DNA of 5,047 nt, taken from Chloroflexota bacterium. Its GTDB lineage: Bacteria > Chloroflexota > UBA6077 > CF-72. Location of the stretch: NCBI GenBank assembly GCA_019242065.1, contig JAFAWJ010000652.1, positions 1-5,047 of the forward strand, given 5' to 3'. Position 1 is the first letter of the stretch. Every line of letters begins with the position of its first letter. A program made the position numbers and the translations under genes. Under the pieces are notes generated by a model. It was not told where the DNA came from, searched no databases, and worked only from the letters and a program-made list of their open reading frames with translations. Positions 1-5,047 of this stretch are shown piece by piece.

Positions 1-1930
1 CGCCGAAGTGCGGCGTCACCATGTCCGTGTAGGCCCCGTTCGGCGTTGCCGGGTCGCGGTCCGGCCAGCCACTCAGCATGAAGAACCCGGATAGCGCCGA
101 GCCCTGGTCGCCAAAGCCCGCGTACTCGCGGTACGGCCCCGTCTGACCCTGCATGCAGGTGCTCAGCATGATCAGGTCTGGCCGGTGCGGACTCAGGTCC
201 GCGTAGGACAGGCCCCAGCCGGGCATCACGCGCGGCGTGAAGCTATCGACCACCACGTCAGCCCACTCCAGGATCAGCTTGCGCACCACCTCACGGCCGG
301 CGGGCTGGGTCATGTCGATCGAAACGCTCAGCTTGTTGGGGTTGAACTGGGCGAAGAAGCCGCTGCGGTTGATGCCTGGCTTGCCGTCGACGAAGGGCGG
401 CCCGACACGGAGCGAGTCAGGGTGCTTGCTGGATTCGATTTTCACCACGGTGGCGCCGTAGTCAGACAGGTGCCGAGTGGTAATCGGCCCCGCGGCGGCC
501 CAGGTGAAGTCCACAACGCGAAGCCCGCTGAACACCTCCGCGGGGTTCACAGCCGATGTCCTGTCGAGAAAATACTCAAATCCAGTGGATTCACGCGGTG
601 TAGAAGCCGATCCACTGTCGGATTCACCTGGTGTGGCAGCCGATCGACTGTCGGATTCAGACTCCCCAGAGGGAACTTTGGAGCTGTCTTTTCGCTTTTG
701 CGTCGACAGCGCGGATGCTGTCAGCACCTCGGCGGTGTCCTCGCCCAGCCGCGGCGGGTGGCGGAACGTGACTATTGGCGTCTCTGAGAAGCGGGCAAAT
801 GGCCCCGGGTACTCGAAGGTCGCACCCAGGTCAGCATGTTCAATCGAGACCAGTGCGCCCCGCGCCTGAATCTGCCGACTCGCCACGATATCCGCCGCCG
901 TCGCCGCCGGCGCCAGCCGCAGGCGCAGCTCGACGGCTTTCTGATACAGCTCATCCAGCGTGCGCGTCAGCAGGAACCGTTCGATCGCGGCCGCGACCTG
1001 GTTGTACTCCGCCTGCGTAATCGCCCGATTATCCTCGCCGGCCCAGTCCTTGGCCGTCAGGATCGGATCACCAAAGCCCGCGTCGGACATCCAGCGCACC
1101 AGCGCCGCGTACTGCGCCTTGCCACCGCCAGTCACCAGCGGACGAAACGCGATGCGCCCATCCTTGCACAACCACGTGAAGCGGAACTTCACCCCCTCGG
1201 TATGTGCGCGGAACCCGACCGCCTGGCGCATGGTATTGGCGTGCTGCACCTGGGCGGCGAAGGTCACATTGAGCGGCGTCCAGGGAATGTAGTCCTGGAT
1301 ACTGACGTCGACGTGCTGTCCCCGCCCGCTACGCTGGCGAGCGAAGTGGGCAATCAGCGAGCCGGCGGCGCCCTGACCGCCACCATGCCGGTAGGCCAGG
1401 TCCGCGCTGATACGCACCGGCGGACGGTCCGCGTCGCCGTTGACGTACAGAAACCCGCCCAGCGCCTGGAGCGTGAGATCGGTGGCCGGATAGTGACGGT
1501 ACGGCCCGGTCTGGCCAAACGGCGTAATCGAGGTCAGAATCAAACGCGGGTTGATCTTCGACAACTCCGTGTAGCCGAGACCCAGACCCTCCAGATAGCC
1601 CGGGCAAAAGGACTCCAGCACGAAATCGGCCGTTCCGACCAGCTGGCGGAATGCGGCCTGCCCCTCGGCGGACTCCAGGTCAAGCGTGATGCCGCGCTTG
1701 TTCACGTTCGACGCCCACCAGGCCAGGCTCGCTTCGGGATCCGGCCGGTCGCCACGGAACGGAGGCCGCCAGCGTGACGGGTCGCCACCGGGCGGTTCGA
1801 CCTTGATCACATCCGCCCCGAGGTCGGCCAGGATGCGACCGGTCAGCTCGCCAACCTCGTTGGTCAGGTCGAGGACGCGATACGGCTCCAGCAGCGCGGC
1901 GCGGAGCGGCGTGGATTGACTGTCGCTCAC
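1..1930 (-). CDS. Fused two-domain class III (CaiB/BaiF) CoA-transferase, N-terminal 643 residues
   Basis: The frame is open from GTG 1930 to the left edge with no stop. Single class III CoA-transferases are about 400 residues; this chain already has 643 and is still open, because two domains are in tandem. Domain 1 (about 17-404) is complete: RVLDLTNEVGELTGRILADL, IKVEPPGGDPSRW (43-55), the GRGQHVDVSIQD segment (202-213) whose last Asp (D213) matches the catalytic Asp of formyl-CoA transferase (MQD), and the terminal PPRLGEDTAEVL (392-403). A Ser/Asp/Glu-rich linker (about 408-465) follows. Domain 2 begins at GLRVVDFTWAAAGP (469-482), with ATVVKIES (493-500) and TGPYREYAGFGDQG (597-610), and is cut before its catalytic region. 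Class III enzymes are cytosolic and move CoA between carboxylic acids through an enzyme-bound aspartyl-CoA thioester and a mixed anhydride; they act as interlocked dimers, so a fused chain may form the pair internally. In this operon it probably activates a catabolic acid. Donor and acceptor are unknown. Confidence 0.9.
   Translation of the reverse strand, partial: MSDSQSTPLRAALLEPYRVLDLTNEVGELTGRILADLGADVIKVEPPGGDPSRWRPPFRGDRPDPEASLAWWASNVNKRGITLDLESAEGQAAFRQLVGTADFVLESFCPGYLEGLGLGYTELSKINPRLILTSITPFGQTGPYRHYPATDLTLQALGGFLYVNGDADRPPVRISADLAYRHGGGQGAAGSLIAHFARQRSGRGQHVDVSIQDYIPWTPLNVTFAAQVQHANTMRQAVGFRAHTEGVKFRFTWLCKDGRIAFRPLVTGGGKAQYAALVRWMSDAGFGDPILTAKDWAGEDNRAITQAEYNQVAAAIERFLLTRTLDELYQKAVELRLRLAPAATAADIVASRQIQARGALVSIEHADLGATFEYPGPFARFSETPIVTFRHPPRLGEDTAEVLTASALSTQKRKDSSKVPSGESESDSRSAATPGESDSGSASTPRESTGFEYFLDRTSAVNPAEVFSGLRVVDFTWAAAGPITTRHLSDYGATVVKIESSKHPDSLRVGPPFVDGKPGINRSGFFAQFNPNKLSVSIDMTQPAGREVVRKLILEWADVVVDSFTPRVMPGWGLSYADLSPHRPDLIMLSTCMQGQTGPYREYAGFGDQGSALSGFFMLSGWPDRDPATPNGAYTDMVTPHFG
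587..660. repeat. 33-bp in-frame tandem repeat encoding the linker of the CoA-transferase
   Basis: Two adjacent 33-bp units (587-619 and 620-652) each begin GGATTCAC on the plus strand and end in ACTGTC, with a third partial unit from 653. They differ at only a few positions. On the coding minus strand they give the 11-residue units ESDSRSAATPG and ESDSGSASTPR, followed by EST. A weak related block (AGCCGATGTCCTGTCG, 551-566) lies on the other side and encodes DRTSA. The unit length is a multiple of three, so copy-number change keeps the frame. The surrounding linker (about 540-710) is visibly richer in A/T than the enzyme domains. Confidence 0.8.
1927..1930 (-). promoter_or_regulatory. GTGA stop/start overlap coupling methyltransferase-TPR and CoA-transferase genes
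   Basis: The methyltransferase TGA (1929-1927) overlaps the CoA-transferase GTG start (1930-1928) by four bases. The upstream sequence has only a weak GGAC about 11 bases before the GTG. No ATG or GTG follows in frame before conserved domain sequence begins (VLDLTNEVGEL near residue 19), which supports GTG as the start. Coupled translation and a fixed ratio of the two proteins are likely. Confidence 0.75.
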
Positions 1931-3507
1931 GCCGCGGCCACGTCCGCGCGCATGGCCTGCGCGATCTCGCTGGTGGGGTCCAGCTCGAGCGTACGGTCCA
2001 GCCACCTCAGTGCTTCGGCCTGACGACCCAAGCGGTAGGTGGTCATGGCCAGATTGAGCGTGGTGCGCGGGTCCGCGCCAAAGTCGCGCAGACTGCGCTC
2101 GAAATACTCCAGCGCCTGGGTATAGCGCTCCAGGCTGTACAGCAACACACCGAGACCAAAGGGCACGTCATCCGCCTCACCGATCGGATAGTACTGGTCC
2201 CAGGCCAGCTCGATGCCGTGGAGCATCTCACGGCGAAGACGATCCGGAGCCGAGGGCAGCACGTCGAGCAACGCCGGGACGCAGCGGCTCAGGTAGTCGG
2301 GGTCCCAGTTCGCGGAGCGCAGGAGCGCCAGCATGACGTCCAGCTTCAAGTTGGGCAAGTGCTCGGCGAGCGCCCGCTGCACCACGGCCAGCTCGTCCGG
2401 ACCGTGCAGGTCGATCGTGTCGGCGTACGCCTGCTCGGCACTCGACAGGCTGTCGGAGACGAGGCCGAAGACCAGCATGGAGATATTCAGACTGAGATGA
2501 CGACCGCGCGGGTGGCGGGCGCGGCCGCCACGCCGCCGGGCGTACTCGCCCAGCAGGTGAAAGTTGACCGCCAGCCAGAAGCCACCGTTGGCGCCGAAGC
2601 CAGGCGGACCGTGGCTCTCGAGCTCGTCCGCACGCGCATCGCCAAAATCGCCGACCAGGTACAGGGCCCGCTGGCCGCCGAGCTCGCGAAAGAAATTGAT
2701 GCACGCCAGCGCTGCGCGCGGAACCAGCACCGTCGTGTGGTTCAGCTGCTCGCGGTACGCCTCGAGCGTGTCGCGAAGCACTGGATCCGGTTCGTCGGTC
2801 GGGTCGAGCGGCGCGGAATCCGTCGAGAAATTGATGCCGATGCGCACCTTCGAGTCCGGCGCGGTGAGGTCCAGATGGGGAGATGACGCGCTGAGGGTCA
2901 CGCGGTTGGTATACAGCTGACCATCTTCGATGCTGATGGCGTCCTGGGGAATGCTGTCGAAGATGTAGTTGGCGATGACGATCACTGGATTGCGCGAGGG
3001 TCCATCGCCCAGGGTCACGCCGCCTGCCAGGAGACGCAGCGGTGACGGGTCGAGAACGTCGAACTGGGCAAAGTCCAGTTGGCCGCTGTCGACGAAGGGT
3101 CGCAGGCGGGGATTGTTGCGCCAGAACTCGAGGACGGTGGGCGAGGCGTCGGTCATGACGTAGACGCAGCGCTGGTGGACGTCATGGCGTTCGGCTTGCA
3201 ACCTGGAGAACGCTTTCAGAAAGCGATAGCCGAAGCGGCCGGAGCCGGCGCCGAGCTCGACGACATAGCTTGGTTCATTGGGGTCCAGCTCGGCGTGCAT
3301 ATCGCGCAGGAAGCCAAGCACGATGCGAGCGTACGCGCTGGCGATGTTGGGCGAGGTGGTGACGGATTGTGGAACGCGACTCTGACTCCAGGCGGCGATG
3401 CCCTGGTCGGTGTAAAACGTGCGCTGGAGGCGCCACACCATCGACTCCGACAGCGTGGCGTTGGACTCCAACACATACATCGTCTCGGAGTCGCGTTCCT
3501 CCGACAT
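1927..3507 (-). CDS. SAM-dependent methyltransferase-like protein (MidA/NDUFAF7-like) with C-terminal TPR repeats
   Basis: This complete 526-residue protein has no signal peptide or membrane segment. Residues about 40-350 look like a class I SAM-binding domain. Motif I is VELGAGSGRFG (83-93); an acidic residue ends the next strand in MTDASP (D120); VIVIANYIFDSIP (175-187) is close to the ANEFFDALP motif of MidA/NDUFAF7; and YLVGDFGD (283-290) fits a later core strand (MidA-type DYG). The upstream TSPNIASAY (51-59) recalls the TSPEIS segment of that family. Residues about 448-511 form two good TPRs (GVLLYSLERYTQALEYFERSL, here 453-463 GVLLYSLERYT and onward, then NLAMTTYRLGRQAEAL, 485-500). 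Residues 350-447 are helical and may hold degenerate repeats. NDUFAF7 methylates an arginine of a complex I subunit; by inference this protein could methylate a protein partner held by the TPRs, or a small substrate. The motif I and MidA-like match is moderate, so the exact family and activity are uncertain. It is coupled on both sides to catabolic genes. Confidence 0.75.
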   Translation of the reverse strand: MSEERDSETMYVLESNATLSESMVWRLQRTFYTDQGIAAWSQSRVPQSVTTSPNIASAYARIVLGFLRDMHAELDPNEPSYVVELGAGSGRFGYRFLKAFSRLQAERHDVHQRCVYVMTDASPTVLEFWRNNPRLRPFVDSGQLDFAQFDVLDPSPLRLLAGGVTLGDGPSRNPVIVIANYIFDSIPQDAISIEDGQLYTNRVTLSASSPHLDLTAPDSKVRIGINFSTDSAPLDPTDEPDPVLRDTLEAYREQLNHTTVLVPRAALACINFFRELGGQRALYLVGDFGDARADELESHGPPGFGANGGFWLAVNFHLLGEYARRRGGRARHPRGRHLSLNISMLVFGLVSDSLSSAEQAYADTIDLHGPDELAVVQRALAEHLPNLKLDVMLALLRSANWDPDYLSRCVPALLDVLPSAPDRLRREMLHGIELAWDQYYPIGEADDVPFGLGVLLYSLERYTQALEYFERSLRDFGADPRTTLNLAMTTYRLGRQAEALRWLDRTLELDPTSEIAQAMRADVAAA

Positions 3508-3509
3508 TA
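3505..3509 (-). promoter_or_regulatory. TAATG stop/start overlap coupling amidohydrolase and methyltransferase-TPR genes
   Basis: The amidohydrolase TAA (3509-3507) shares its last A with the ATG (3507-3505) of the next gene. The roughly 30 bases upstream of this ATG have no purine-rich Shine-Dalgarno sequence, so the downstream gene probably depends on re-initiation by ribosomes ending the amidohydrolase. A GGAGGA lies just inside the downstream gene (3502-3497), 16 bases before a second in-frame ATG (3480). That is too far for a good RBS, but it leaves the start slightly open. Confidence 0.7.
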
Positions 3510-4604
3510 GAGCCCGTAGAGGTTGACGGCGTTTTCGTGCAGCAGCTTCTTCTTCAGTCCCTCGTCCACACCCGCCAGGACTTTCTCAATCGTCGGTTGT
3601 GAATTCGGCCACGAACTGGCTGGATGCGGATAATCCGACGACCACATGGCTTTATCGGGCTCGAAAATCCCGGCTCTGACCATCTCCACACCCGCCGCGT
3701 CCTGAATGAACGTCATCCAGATCTGCCGCTGGAAATACTCGCGCGTCGGCAGCCTGGGTCCACCGGCGGCCGGTGGATCGTTGGGCGTCCGCGACCAGAT
3801 ATACGGAATCCAGGCCAGGTCCGACTCGCCCATGACGAACTTCAACTTCGGATGCCGGTCCAGCACACCCCCGAAAATCAGCCCGCACACCGGCTCCACG
3901 AGCTGACTGTTGACACGGAAACCGCCCACGGCGCGGTCGACCGACGCGTTAGCGTACAGCGGTTTGTCGCTCTGGGGCTGATTGAACGTCAGGACCGCGA
4001 TGTGCGAGCCAACCGGAATGCCGCTTTCCTCCGCGATCGACCAGAACGGATCCCAGGTCTCGTGCCAGATCGGCGGGTCTGCACGTGAGGCCATGATATT
4101 GACATGGCGGCTGCCGAGTTTCGCGACGCGCTCCATTTCTTTCGCCGCGGCCACCGGATCGTCGAGCGGAATCTGTGAGGCGCCGATAAGCCGCTCCGGG
4201 CACGCGGCCGTAAAGGACTCCACCCAGTCGTTGTAACCACGGTACAGCTCGTAGCGCAGCTCGGGATCTTCGGCGTAGAAGGGATCGGTCGGACCATACA
4301 TCACGGTCGCGTCCACGCCGTCGCGATCCATGTCCTGAAGTCGCAGCTCGGGCGTCGTCGGGCGCAGCTCACCCTCGTTCATGACCCCACCGCGTTCGAG
4401 CGCCCACTGACGCGGGCCCTCAGCCCGGTACTGACCCCAGCGCCCCCAGCGCGTGCCGTCGCACACCCAGAACGGCAGGCCGTCGACGTCCTCGATATGC
4501 GGGACACGCTCCTTGAGCCGGGACGGAGCGCGGGCGGTCCACAGGTCGGCGGGGAAGAAGCGGAGATCGAGGTGATCGTCGGCGGAAATGACCTTGTAGT
4601 CCAT
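3507..4604 (-). CDS. Metal-dependent amidohydrolase (amidohydrolase 2 / ACMSD-like family)
   Basis: This complete 365-residue protein has the usual length for the family and a TIM-barrel amidohydrolase pattern. The N-terminal ISADDHLDL (residues 6-14) corresponds to the metal-binding DxH motif (D9, H11). H201 in GSHIAV fits the mid-barrel histidine. FGGVLDRHPKLKFVMGESDLAWIPY (split here as FGGVLDRHPKL, 244-254, and KFVMGESDLAWIPY, 255-268) is the family signature. SSDYPHPASSWP (322-333) supplies the late Asp (D324) and His (H327), and the chain ends with the typical NAVNLYGL. Relatives are cytosolic, Zn- or Mn-dependent hydrolases or non-oxidative decarboxylases of carboxylated, often aromatic, intermediates. 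No signal peptide is seen. The ATG at 4604 has an AGGA 9 bases upstream. The gene follows a Rieske oxygenase and its stop overlaps the next start (TAATG), so it is probably a step of the same catabolic operon. Whether it hydrolyses or decarboxylates cannot be told from sequence. Confidence 0.9.
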   Translation of the reverse strand: MDYKVISADDHLDLRFFPADLWTARAPSRLKERVPHIEDVDGLPFWVCDGTRWGRWGQYRAEGPRQWALERGGVMNEGELRPTTPELRLQDMDRDGVDATVMYGPTDPFYAEDPELRYELYRGYNDWVESFTAACPERLIGASQIPLDDPVAAAKEMERVAKLGSRHVNIMASRADPPIWHETWDPFWSIAEESGIPVGSHIAVLTFNQPQSDKPLYANASVDRAVGGFRVNSQLVEPVCGLIFGGVLDRHPKLKFVMGESDLAWIPYIWSRTPNDPPAAGGPRLPTREYFQRQIWMTFIQDAAGVEMVRAGIFEPDKAMWSSDYPHPASSWPNSQPTIEKVLAGVDEGLKKKLLHENAVNLYGL

Positions 4605-4608
4605 TGCC

Positions 4609-4645
4609 GGCCATCCTATCGCGGGACGCCCGCGACAGGATGGCC
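4609..4645 (-). promoter_or_regulatory. Intergenic hairpin masking the ribosome binding site of the amidohydrolase
   Basis: Bases 4609-4625 and 4629-4645 are inverted repeats of 17 bases with a 3-base loop. There is one non-Watson-Crick position (4618 with 4636). In RNA made from the minus strand this pair is G-U, so the stem is fully paired; in plus-strand RNA it would be an A-C mismatch. The stem begins 6 bases after the oxygenase stop codon. Its 3' arm contains AGGA (4617-4614), the only good Shine-Dalgarno match for the amidohydrolase ATG at 4604. There is no T-run after the stem, so it is not a normal intrinsic terminator. It may protect the 3' end of the oxygenase message, control access to the RBS, or both. 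The function is inferred; the structure is seen in the sequence. Confidence 0.75.
4614..4617 (-). promoter_or_regulatory. Shine-Dalgarno sequence of the amidohydrolase
   Basis: AGGA lies 9 bases before the ATG at 4604-4602, a normal spacing, and supports that start. It lies inside the 3' arm of the hairpin at 4609-4645, so in the folded RNA it would be paired. A ribosome finishing the upstream oxygenase at 4652 could invade the stem and expose it. Confidence 0.6.
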
Positions 4646-4651
4646 CTCGGG

Positions 4652-5047
4652 TCAGGCGCCGACGGGGACGCGGGATTCTTCGGCGTGTTGCTCGAGCAGC
4701 GGGCCGAAGTTCGGCTCGCTCGTGACCAGGTCCAGCGGGCGAACGCGGTACAGCTCGGGGTGGGTCGCCGCCACAGGCTCGATGCCCTGCTCCAGGTCAC
4801 GCGCCAGCTTCACCAGGCGGCGGCGGGCGGCGATCACGGCGATGTCGCTGCTGCCCAGGTGCTCCAGGCTGCGGTCGACGGTGCGGGTCATGCCTTCGAT
4901 CATGGCCTTGTCCTGCATCGCAATCGACCAGATGCCCGTGTAATGTCCAGCCTTCTGCATCGCCCGGTCGATCTCGTACTGGTTGGCCTTGGTGCCATAC
5001 GGGATCATCGTGTCGATGATCGTGCCGTCCTTGAGCGTGAACTGCTG
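4652..5047 (-). CDS. Rieske ring-hydroxylating oxygenase large (alpha) subunit, C-terminal part
   Basis: Only the last 131 residues are in the window; the frame is open to the right edge, so the Rieske [2Fe-2S] domain and most of the catalytic domain lie outside. What is visible is the hallmark end of phthalate-dioxygenase/vanillate-demethylase-like oxygenases: a WSIAMQDKAMIEGM segment (visible residues 40-53) followed by TVDRSLEHLGSSD and an IAARRRLVKLARDL helix. The Asp of MQD (visible residue 46, bases 4910-4912) is probably the carboxylate ligand of the mononuclear iron in the 2-His-1-Asp triad; this is by family knowledge, not shown directly. Such enzymes are cytosolic, take electrons from a reductase/ferredoxin, and add oxygen to aromatic or related rings or remove O/N-methyl groups. 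An internal Met at 5006-5008 is not the start, because homology continues upstream. Stop TGA is at 4654-4652, 47 bases before the amidohydrolase. The substrate is unknown. Confidence 0.88.
   Translation of the reverse strand, partial: QQFTLKDGTIIDTMIPYGTKANQYEIDRAMQKAGHYTGIWSIAMQDKAMIEGMTRTVDRSLEHLGSSDIAVIAARRRLVKLARDLEQGIEPVAATHPELYRVRPLDLVTSEPNFGPLLEQHAEESRVPVGA

Noticed and set aside
404..470. Linker region read as a frameshift or degraded junction between two separate genes
   Set aside because: The frame is continuous with no stop, and conserved sequence resumes in the same frame. No start with an RBS is evident that would make domain 2 a separate gene.
579..591. Short palindrome AATCCA-G-TGGATT as an operator
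   Set aside because: It lies inside coding sequence beside the linker repeat, is far from any promoter, and is explained by the repeated GAATCC/GGATTC codons.
587..660. Tandem repeat read as a CRISPR array, regulatory iteron or recombination site
   Set aside because: The units are directly adjacent without spacers, number only two plus a fragment, and code in frame for a protein linker.
185..787. Plus-strand open frame of 200 codons over the linker and second CoA-transferase domain
   Set aside because: It is antisense to a well-supported gene. The product is low-complexity, and its repeated segments simply mirror the 33-bp repeat.
836..1777. Long plus-strand open frame of 313 codons opposite the CoA-transferase
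   Set aside because: It lies entirely antisense to a gene with clear CoA-transferase motifs. Its translation is Arg/Gln/His-rich with no recognisable domain, as expected from the reverse of GC-rich codons.
2218..2886. Plus-strand open frame of 222 codons opposite the methyltransferase-TPR gene
   Set aside because: There are no domain motifs and no plausible RBS context, and the opposite strand has TPR and SAM-binding motifs in one continuous frame.
4609..4645. Hairpin read as a rho-independent terminator
   Set aside because: No T-run follows the stem in either direction, and the stem runs straight into the RBS and ATG of a co-directional gene.
4420..4800. Minus-strand open frame spanning the oxygenase end and the amidohydrolase start
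   Set aside because: It is out of frame with both recognised genes, its sequence is compositionally biased, and it would run through the intergenic hairpin.

Overview
The window is GC-rich (mid-60s percent by eye) bacterial DNA. It is filled by four genes, all on the minus strand and tightly packed, so it should be read from right (5047) to left (1). No rRNA, tRNA, CRISPR, transposase or replication gene is present. The gene types (Rieske oxygenase, ACMSD-like amidohydrolase, fused class III CoA-transferase) and the base composition suggest a free-living aerobic or facultative heterotroph, for example a Chloroflexota-, Actinomycetota- or Tectomicrobia-like lineage. The sequence alone does not fix the taxon.

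Layout in transcription order. (1) 5047-4652 is the C-terminal 131 residues of a Rieske-type ring-hydroxylating oxygenase large subunit; the rest lies beyond the right edge. (2) A 47-base gap (4651-4605) holds a near-perfect 17-bp hairpin that buries the ribosome binding site of the next gene. (3) 4604-3507 is a complete 365-residue metal-dependent amidohydrolase (amidohydrolase 2/ACMSD-like). (4) 3507-1927 is a complete 526-residue protein, joined to the previous gene by a TAATG stop/start. It has an N-terminal SAM-dependent methyltransferase-like domain resembling the MidA/NDUFAF7 family and a C-terminal TPR module. (5) 1930-1, joined by a GTGA stop/start, is the first 643 residues of a class III (CaiB/BaiF) CoA-transferase. 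It has two CoA-transferase domains in one chain, separated by a low-complexity Ser/Asp/Glu linker built from a 33-bp tandem repeat. The second domain is cut by the left edge.

Taken together this looks like the 3' part of a catabolic operon. The oxygenase would hydroxylate or demethylate a substrate, the amidohydrolase would hydrolyse or decarboxylate an acid intermediate, and the CoA-transferase would activate a carboxylic acid as its CoA thioester. The substrate cannot be read from the sequence. The least expected member is the methyltransferase-TPR protein, which is translationally coupled on both sides to catabolic enzymes. No promoter, regulator or intrinsic terminator was found. I found no wholly new system; the points most worth a second look are the methyltransferase-TPR gene, the RBS-masking hairpin, and the repeat-built linker of the fused CoA-transferase.
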